This document shows positions 58,842 to 64,000 of a stretch of DNA of 64,000 nt, piece after piece. The stretch lies in assembly GCF_040744945.1 (NCBI RefSeq), contig NZ_CP160453.1, positions 3,720,001 to 3,784,000 on the forward strand, written 5' to 3'. How positions within the stretch are numbered: the first letter of the stretch is position 1; each line of letters opens with the position of its first letter. The position numbers and the translations under genes are program-made. The stretch comes from Saccharothrix sp. HUAS TT1 (GTDB lineage Bacteria; Actinomycetota; Actinomycetes; Mycobacteriales; Pseudonocardiaceae). The notes below the pieces were generated by a model. The model searched no databases. It was not told the origin of the DNA and worked only from the letters and a program-made list of their open reading frames with translations.

Positions 58842-59441
58842 ATGCGTACTGTCGGCCGCACGGCCCTGGCTCTCGTGTCCCTGTTGTCCGCCGGTCTGGC
58901 GTTGACCGCGTGCACCGCGAGCGACCGGCCGTCCACCCTCACCAACACCCCGTCCGCGACCGTCGCGCAGCCCGAGGCGGAGCAGCCGGAGCAGCCCACC
59001 GAGGCCGACCTGCCCGAGCCGAGCGGCCCGCCCTGCGAGGTGTCGCAGTACCAGGTGACCGGCGCGGCGGGGGAGAAGCCGTCGATCACCGTCCCGACCG
59101 GCTGCACGCCGCAGGACGGCCTGGTCGTCGAGGACATCGCCGAGGGCGCCGGCCCGGAGATCAAGCCCGGCTCCACGGCCCAGCTGCACTACGTGCTGGC
59201 GACGTTCCGCGACCAGCGGACCCGGGAGGCGTCCTGGGACGGCGGCCAGCCGCTGGAGCTGGCGAACATCGGCCAGGCGAGCGTCATCAGGGGCTGGAAC
59301 GAGGGCCTGATCGGCCTGAAGGAGGGCGGTCGCCGGCTGCTCGTCGTGCCGTCCGACCTGGGTTACCCGGAGGGCCGGGGCAGCATCCAGCCGGGCGAGA
59401 CGCTGATCTTCGTGGTGGACGCGGTCTCGGTCCAGGAGTGA
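58842..59441 (+). CDS. FKBP-type peptidyl-prolyl isomerase, lipoprotein
   Basis: A 199-residue extracytoplasmic foldase. The lipoprotein signal ends at LTAC (Cys24), a Glu/Pro-rich linker follows, and residues about 110-199 form an FKBP domain (DGLVVEDIAEGAGPEIKPG, VIRGWNEGLIGLKEGGRRLLVVPSDLGYP, LIFVVDAVSV). It likely helps fold secreted proteins at the membrane surface. ATG 58842 begins the signal peptide and follows a -10 hexamer by eight bases. Confidence 0.93.
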   Translation: MRTVGRTALALVSLLSAGLALTACTASDRPSTLTNTPSATVAQPEAEQPEQPTEADLPEPSGPPCEVSQYQVTGAAGEKPSITVPTGCTPQDGLVVEDIAEGAGPEIKPGSTAQLHYVLATFRDQRTREASWDGGQPLELANIGQASVIRGWNEGLIGLKEGGRRLLVVPSDLGYPEGRGSIQPGETLIFVVDAVSVQE

Positions 59442-59459
59442 GCCGCTGACGCGTGCGGC

Positions 59460-59490
59460 GGAGGGCGGTCCCGGGTCGGGGCCGCCCTCC
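59460..59490. terminator. Terminator between FKBP and the quinone reductase gene
   Basis: GGAGGGCGG pairs perfectly with CCGCCCTCC, and CCC/GGG extends the stem inward with one G-U pair. It serves two convergent genes. Confidence 0.75.
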
Positions 59491-59501
59491 ACCGTCCCGG
59501 C

Positions 59502-60473
59502 TCAGGGGACGAGCAGCTGCTTCCCGGTGGTGCGGCGGCCTTCCAGGTCCTCGTGCGCCCGCCGCGCGTCGGCCAGCGGGTAGCGCCCGCCGATCCGCAC
59601 GGCCAGCGACCCGCCCGCGACGGCCGCGAACAGCTCGCCGGCCCGCCACTCCAGCTCCTCCCGGGTGGCCACGTGCGCCGCCAGCGACGGCCGGGTCAGG
59701 AACACCGAACCCGCCTGGTTGAGCCGCATCGGGTCGAACGGCGGCACCGCGCCGGAGGCGGCGCCGAACAGCGCCAGCACGCCACGCGGCTTCAGGCTGG
59801 CCAGGCTGCCGTCGAACGTCGTCCGGCCCACGCCGTCGTACACCGCGGCGACGCCGACGCCGTCGGTCAGCTCGCGCACCCCGGGCGCGAAGTCGGTCAG
59901 GTCGTACCGGACCACCTCGTCGGCGCCCGCCTCCCGGGCCAGCGCCTCCTTGGCCTCGGTGGACACCGTGCCGATCACCCGCGCGCCGCGCGCCTTGGCC
60001 AGCTGCACCAGCAGCAGCCCCACACCGCCCGCGGCGGCGTGCACGAGCACCGCGTCGCCCTCCTGCACCGGGTACGTCGACGTGACCAGGTAGTGCGCGG
60101 TGAGTCCTTGGAGCAGCAACGCGGCCGCCGTGTCGTCGTCCACGCCGTCCGGCACCGGCACCGCGTCCCGCACCGGCACCACGGCCTGCTCCGCGTAGCT
60201 GCCGAGGGACCCCGACCACGCCACCCGGTCGCCCACCGCGAACCCGGTCACGTCCGGGCCGACCGCGCTCACCCGGCCCGCGCCCTCCAGCCCCGGCCCG
60301 AACGGCAGGGGCAGCGGGTAGCGGCCCTCGCGGTGGTAGCAGTCGATGAAGTTCACCCCGGCCGCGGCCACGTCCACCAGCAGCTCGCCCGCCCCCGGCG
60401 ACTTCGCGTCGACGTCGGCGAACTCCAGCGCGTCCGGTCCACCGGGCGTGCGCACCACCACTGCCTTGGGCAT
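59502..60473 (-). CDS. NADPH:quinone oxidoreductase (zeta-crystallin type)
   Basis: A 323-residue zinc-less MDR reductase. The catalytic fold has GVNFIDCYHREGRYPLPLPF (near residue 39) and the nucleotide fold HAAAGGVGLLLVQLAKARGA (near 145). VYDGVGRTTFDGSL is also typical of quinone oxidoreductases. It probably reduces quinones or alkenals with NADPH. ATG 60473 follows AGGAGG. It lies 82 bases downstream of the DUF885 gene and may be cotranscribed with it. Confidence 0.92.
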   Translation of the reverse strand: MPKAVVVRTPGGPDALEFADVDAKSPGAGELLVDVAAAGVNFIDCYHREGRYPLPLPFGPGLEGAGRVSAVGPDVTGFAVGDRVAWSGSLGSYAEQAVVPVRDAVPVPDGVDDDTAAALLLQGLTAHYLVTSTYPVQEGDAVLVHAAAGGVGLLLVQLAKARGARVIGTVSTEAKEALAREAGADEVVRYDLTDFAPGVRELTDGVGVAAVYDGVGRTTFDGSLASLKPRGVLALFGAASGAVPPFDPMRLNQAGSVFLTRPSLAAHVATREELEWRAGELFAAVAGGSLAVRIGGRYPLADARRAHEDLEGRRTTGKQLLVP

Positions 60474-60555
60474 GTGTCGTCCTCCTGTAGCGATGTCCGT
60501 TCGTCAGCACACCAACCGCGGCGACGGCCGGGGTGTTCCGCGCACCGACGTCGTC

Positions 60556-62178
60556 TCAACGTCCGAGAGCGATCTTCCTCGCCAACCCGAGCGGCAGCGC
60601 GCCCGCGCCCGCGATCGTGTCGTGGAACTCGCGCAGCGACCCGGTGAACTCCGACCGGATGCTCTCGATCTCCAGCGCGCCGGTCAGGTACGACGGGGCC
60701 TGCGTCGGCCACGCGCAGTACCGGCTGACCTCGCCGACCGCCGTGCCGGGCGTCAGCGACGCCTTCGTCGTCATGAACTCCTCGGCCTCCTCGACGTCCA
60801 TGTCGCCGCAGTGCAGCGCGGTGTCCACGATCATCCGCGCGGCCCGGAACAACCGCGCCTCGACGTGCGCCAGCTCCTGCGCCCGCGCCTTGGCCGGGTC
60901 GCCCACCACCTCGGCGGTGAAGTAGCCGTGCTCGCGCAGCAGCTTCTCCGCGTACAGCGCCCAGCCCTCGGCGAAGTACGGCGTGCGGAACACCTTGCGC
61001 ACCGGGCGGTCCTGCGCGGCCAGCCACGACAGGTGCCAGTGGTGGCCGGGGTACGCCTCGTGCACCGCGATGGTGGCCAGCTGGGCGCGCGAGTTCGTGC
61101 GCAGCCGCTGCGCGGTCTGCTCGGCGGTGAACCCGTCCGGCGGGAACGGCACGAAGAAGTGGCCGGTCCGCTGGTCGGTCAGCGGCGGCGGCGACATGTA
61201 GGACGCCACCGCCAGCACCGGGCGCTGGAACGTCGGCGACGGCACCACCCGGCACTCCTCGCCGTCGGCGAACGTCACCAGGCCGTGCTCCACCAGGAAC
61301 TCCCGCGCCCGCCGCGTCTCGGCCTCGTACTCGGCGCGCATCGCCTCCGGCGTCGGCGGGTGGTCGTCCTGGAACGACGCCATCACCGCGTGCCAGTCGT
61401 CCGAACCGGCCAGCCCGCGCATCTCCGCGTCCAGCTCGGCGTAGGCCGCCCGGCCCCGCTCGTGCAGCTCGGCCGCGCCGTAGCCCAGCACCTCCTGCTC
61501 GCGCAGCAGCGTCGAGTACAGCCGCTCGCCCATCCGCCAGTCGCCCGCGGCCCGCCCGGCGAACTCGTCCAGGAACGCCGCCAGCTCGTCGAACGCCCGC
61601 GCGGCCGGTTCGGCGGCCTCGGCCAGCTCCGCGCGCAGCGCCGGGTCGGACACCTCGGCGGGCAGCGTGGCGGTGAGGAACGCCCGACCGGTCCGGGCCT
61701 GGTCGGCGGCCCGCTTGACGATCCTCGGCGCGGCCAGGTCCGGGTGCAGGTTCGCCCGGCACGCGGCCAGCAGCTCGGGCACCTCGGCCAGCCGCCGCAC
61801 GACGCTCGCCACCAGCTCCGGCTCCGGCCGCAGCCGGTTGAGGAACGCGCTGAACAACGGGTACAGCACCGCGCCGGTGTACAGCGACGGGTCGCGCCGC
61901 CAGGCGGGCCACGTGGCCGACGCCCGCACCCCGCGCAGCACGGCGATCACGAGGTCCCGGTCCACCGACTCCTGGAGGTCGTCGGTCCGCACCGCGGTGA
62001 ACCGGTCGAGCCACACCCCGGCGCCGCGCTCGTACTCGCTGAACCCGCTCGCGCTGAAGTCGCCGAGGGTGTGGTCGTGCGCCGTCGAGCCGAGCATCGC
62101 GGCGTTGCCCGGCCGCTGGTCGAAGTGCCAGGTGAGGAACTGTTCGACCAGCTGGGTGAGGGTTGGGGTATCGGTCAC
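60556..62178 (-). CDS. DUF885-family metalloprotease-like protein
   Basis: A 540-residue cytoplasmic protein of the DUF885 family. HEAYPGHH (373-380) and EGWALYAEKLLRE form a zinc-peptidase-like site; family members are thought to be carboxypeptidase- or M32-like enzymes. No signal peptide is seen. The GTG start is preceded six bases upstream by a TAGCTT hexamer, suggesting a leaderless mRNA. It is divergent from the small 62316 gene. Confidence 0.88.
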   Translation of the reverse strand: MTDTPTLTQLVEQFLTWHFDQRPGNAAMLGSTAHDHTLGDFSASGFSEYERGAGVWLDRFTAVRTDDLQESVDRDLVIAVLRGVRASATWPAWRRDPSLYTGAVLYPLFSAFLNRLRPEPELVASVVRRLAEVPELLAACRANLHPDLAAPRIVKRAADQARTGRAFLTATLPAEVSDPALRAELAEAAEPAARAFDELAAFLDEFAGRAAGDWRMGERLYSTLLREQEVLGYGAAELHERGRAAYAELDAEMRGLAGSDDWHAVMASFQDDHPPTPEAMRAEYEAETRRAREFLVEHGLVTFADGEECRVVPSPTFQRPVLAVASYMSPPPLTDQRTGHFFVPFPPDGFTAEQTAQRLRTNSRAQLATIAVHEAYPGHHWHLSWLAAQDRPVRKVFRTPYFAEGWALYAEKLLREHGYFTAEVVGDPAKARAQELAHVEARLFRAARMIVDTALHCGDMDVEEAEEFMTTKASLTPGTAVGEVSRYCAWPTQAPSYLTGALEIESIRSEFTGSLREFHDTIAGAGALPLGLARKIALGR

Positions 62179-62184
62179 GCCCGC

Positions 62185-62190
62185 AAGCTA
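62185..62190 (-). promoter_or_regulatory. -10 element of the DUF885 gene (leaderless start)
   Basis: TAGCTT on the minus strand, six bases before the GTG. Confidence 0.4.
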
Positions 62191-62302
62191 CCCCGTGGTC
62201 GGGCGGACCGGGCGGCGGCGCGGACCCCGCAGGGCTTTGCCCGTTGACGCTCCACCCGACCTCGTGAGTGCGGTCACGTGCGCGGAAGTTACCGGCAGGT
62301 TC

Positions 62303-62308
62303 TACTCT
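62303..62308 (+). promoter_or_regulatory. -10 element of the 62316 gene (leaderless start)
   Basis: TACTCT ends seven bases before the GTG at 62316. No Shine-Dalgarno. Confidence 0.4.
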
Positions 62309-62315
62309 GGCCGAC

Positions 62316-62603
62316 GTGGCAGAGGACAAGAGGATCGGGCGCGCGGTGAAGACGGCGACGGCGTTCGTGGCCGCGCACGGCAAGCCGGCCCGCGCGGTCG
62401 TGGAGCCCGTCGGGCGGGCCGGGGCGCGGGTCGTGCTGGTCGGTGACGACGGCGCCATGGGCGACGTGGTGCTGCCGGACGTGGCGTCGGCGGAGGCGCT
62501 GGTCGAGGCGGTCCCGGACCTGGAGCGGCACGAGTGGGACCGGGAGACGACGGCCGCGGTGAAGATCGGGCCGGCGCACCGCCGCAGGATGGCCGGTCGG
62601 TGA
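62316..62603 (+). CDS. Small conserved protein coupled to an ATP-grasp enzyme
   Basis: A 95-residue soluble protein, MAEDKRIGRAVKTATAFVAA, with VVLVGDDGAMGDVVLPDVASAEALVEAVPDLE and a basic C-terminus. No family function is recognised. GTG 62316 was preferred to an upstream in-frame GTG because a -10 hexamer lies seven bases before it. Its stop overlaps the ATP-grasp gene by GTGA, so the products are made together. Confidence 0.72.
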   Translation: MAEDKRIGRAVKTATAFVAAHGKPARAVVEPVGRAGARVVLVGDDGAMGDVVLPDVASAEALVEAVPDLERHEWDRETTAAVKIGPAHRRRMAGR

Positions 62604-63451
62604 AGGTCGCCTTCGCCACCTGCGCGACGCTGCCCGCCGGCGACGGCGACGACGACGCGCTGGTCGACGCCCTCGCCGACGTCGGCGTGCACGCGTCGTG
62701 GACGACGTGGGGCGCCCCGACGTCGGCCGACCTGGTCGTGCTGCGGTCCACTTGGGACTACCCGGAGCGGCTGCCGGAGTTCCTGCGGTGGTGCGACGCC
62801 GAGCCCGCGCTGCTGAACCCGGCGCCGGTGGTCCGGTGGAACGCCGACAAGACGTACCTGGTCGACCTCGCGCGCGCCGGCGTGCCGGTGGTGCCGACGG
62901 CGGTGGCCGCGCCCGGCTTCGCCGACTGGCCGGACGGCGAGTTCGTGGTGAAGCCGACGGTCGGCTCCGGTTCGCGCGGCGCGCTGCGCGTCGCCGCCGG
63001 CGACCACGACGCGGCGGTCGCGCACCTGGCCACCCTGGACGTGCCCGCGCTCGTGCAGCCGTACCAGGCGAACGTGGACGCGGTCGGCGAGACCGCGCTG
63101 GTGTTCCTCGGCGGGCAGTACTCGCACGCGTTCACCAAGGGCGCGATGCTCACCCCCGACGCGCGGTACGACGAGTCCGGCCTCTACGTCGTGGAACGGC
63201 TGTCCGGCGCGTCGCCGTCGGCCGCGCAGCGCCGGGTCGCCGAGGACGTCCTGGACGCCGCCGCCGCGGTGACCGGCCTGGACCGCGCCGAGCTGCTGTA
63301 CGGGCGGGTGGACCTGATCCCGGGCCCGGCCGGTGAGCCGCTGCTGCTGGAGCTGGAGCTGGTCGAGCCGTCGCTGGGCTTCCGACAGACCGACGCCACC
63401 GCGCCGCTCCGGTTCGCCTCGGCGGTGCGCGCCGCCCTCGCCCGCCGCTGA
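62600..63451 (+). CDS. ATP-grasp ligase-like protein
   Basis: A 283-residue protein of the ATP-grasp superfamily, in the group with the VLRSTWDYPERLPEF signature near residue 50. Further landmarks are FVVKPTVGSGSRGALRV (ATP lysine), ALVQPYQANVDAVGETALVFLGG and ELELVEPSLGF (metal ligands). This group includes D-cycloserine ligase (DcsG)-like and RimK/glutathione synthetase-like enzymes; the true substrates are unknown. Its start overlaps the small upstream gene by GTGA. A strong hairpin follows. Confidence 0.88.
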   Translation: MKVAFATCATLPAGDGDDDALVDALADVGVHASWTTWGAPTSADLVVLRSTWDYPERLPEFLRWCDAEPALLNPAPVVRWNADKTYLVDLARAGVPVVPTAVAAPGFADWPDGEFVVKPTVGSGSRGALRVAAGDHDAAVAHLATLDVPALVQPYQANVDAVGETALVFLGGQYSHAFTKGAMLTPDARYDESGLYVVERLSGASPSAAQRRVAEDVLDAAAAVTGLDRAELLYGRVDLIPGPAGEPLLLELELVEPSLGFRQTDATAPLRFASAVRAALARR

Positions 63452-63461
63452 CGACCCCCCA

Positions 63462-63505
63462 CAACGCCGGACGCCGGGGCGCGAGAGCCCCGGCGTCCGG
63501 CGTTG
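63462..63505. terminator. Bidirectional terminator between the ATP-grasp and symporter genes
   Basis: A perfect 19-bp stem (63462-63480 against 63487-63505) with the loop GCGAGA, between convergent genes. Confidence 0.85.
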
Positions 63506-63513
63506 CCACAGCG

Positions 63514-64000
63514 CTACTTCAGCCCCGAGCCGATCCCGGTCAGCGACCGGACCTCCATCTCGGCCTGCTTGGCCGGGTCCGAGGGCTCCTTGCTCAGCAC
63601 CGTCCCCAGGTACCCGCACAGGAACGAGAACGGGATCGAGACCAGGCCGGGGTTGCCCAGCGGGAACCAGGCGAAGTCGACGTCCGGGAAGATGGACGAC
63701 CTCGTGCCGGACACGGCGGGGGAGAAGGCGATCAGCACGATGCACGACCCGAGCCCGCCGTAGATCGACCACAGCGTGCCCTGCGTGTTGAACCGCTTCC
63801 AGAACATCGAGTAGATGATCGTCGACAGGTTCGCCGACGCCGCCAGCGCGAACGCCAGCGCCACCAGGAACGCCACGTTCTGCCCGTTGGCCGCGATGCC
63901 GCCGACGATGGCCAGCAGACCGACGACCACCGCCGTCAGCCGGGCGACCCGGACCTCCGACCGCGGGTCGGCCCGGCCGCGCTTGATCACGTTCGCGTAC
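63514..64000 (-). CDS. Sodium/solute symporter, ActP-like (5' end outside the window)
   Basis: The C-terminal 161 or so residues of a sodium:solute symporter family permease; the frame is open to the window edge. Helices at LTAVVVGLLAIVGGIAANG, FLVALAFALAASANLSTIIYS and IPFSFLCGYLGTVLS match the last part of acetate/cation symporters (ActP/MctC), as do NVAFLVALAFALAASAN, FWKRFNTQGTLW and SKEPSDPAKQAEMEVRSLTGIGS near the end. Acetate or a related monocarboxylate is the likely substrate, by family resemblance. Confidence 0.88.
   Translation of the reverse strand, partial: YANVIKRGRADPRSEVRVARLTAVVVGLLAIVGGIAANGQNVAFLVALAFALAASANLSTIIYSMFWKRFNTQGTLWSIYGGLGSCIVLIAFSPAVSGTRSSIFPDVDFAWFPLGNPGLVSIPFSFLCGYLGTVLSKEPSDPAKQAEMEVRSLTGIGSGLK

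Overview
This is a very G+C-rich chromosomal window from an actinobacterium. Gene content and gene order (mihF-gmk-rpoZ-coaBC-metK-priA; uvrC-rapZ-yvcK-whiA-gap-pgk-tpiA-secG-rbpA; tkt-tal-pgi-zwf-opcA-pgl) fit a filamentous member of Pseudonocardiales, such as a Saccharothrix, Lentzea or Actinosynnema relative. The family is an inference. Actinobacterial origin is supported by WhiA, RbpA, mIHF, OpcA, a helicase-motif-less PriA, frequent GTG starts and a mycobacterial-type LexA box. Most of the window is conserved core genome. I see no prophage, insertion sequence, CRISPR array, rRNA or tRNA.

Layout. 1-15.5 kb: the end of carB, then pyrF, mihF, gmk, rpoZ, coaBC, metK, priA, a secreted protein, ggt, def, fmt, rsmB and a flavoprotein. 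These cover pyrimidine, CoA and SAM synthesis, formyl-Met handling and DNA/RNA machinery. 15.5-19 kb: a large ATPase-LuxR regulator containing an in-frame TTA codon, followed by an intergenic region packed with 22-bp modules and a 134-bp palindromic element, then a degenerate SDR. 19-23.7 kb: rpe with a complete riboflavin operon (ribD-ribE-ribBA-ribH) and a PH-domain membrane protein. 23.9-29.1 kb: accessory genes, namely an M28 peptidase, a WYL regulator, a SLOG-fold protein paired with an XRE-TPR regulator, and an unknown protein. 29.1-39.8 kb: two Rieske lipoproteins, uvrC-rapZ-yvcK-whiA, a methyltransferase, gap-pgk-tpiA, secG and rbpA. 39.9-45.5 kb: a cell-envelope and signalling block with a Thr-rich surface protein, a membrane protein coupled to a Ser/Thr kinase, about 800 bp of repetitive DNA and a histidine kinase without a nearby response regulator. 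45.7-54.2 kb: the leftward pentose-phosphate operon. 54.4-64 kb: ctaB, a membrane protein, a three-gene HD/cupin/2TM operon, an FKBP lipoprotein, a quinone reductase, a DUF885 peptidase-like protein, a small protein coupled to an ATP-grasp ligase, and the end of a sodium/solute symporter.

How it works together. Lower glycolysis and the pentose-phosphate operon lie 8 kb apart and point in opposite directions. Ribulose-5-phosphate epimerase heads the riboflavin operon, whose substrate is ribulose-5-phosphate. Genes inside operons are very often coupled by 4-base GTGA or ATGA overlaps. Many monocistronic genes have a TAnnnT hexamer 6-8 nt before the start codon and no Shine-Dalgarno, which suggests leaderless transcripts.

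Most noteworthy: a LexA operator embedded in a near-ideal promoter upstream of priA with a leaderless 19-codon ORF; the 22-bp modular intergenic repeats at two loci; the 134-bp nested palindrome; the TTA codon in the LuxR-type regulator; a perfect 22-bp operator-like palindrome before gap; and the HD/cupin/2TM operon, the best candidate here for an undescribed system.
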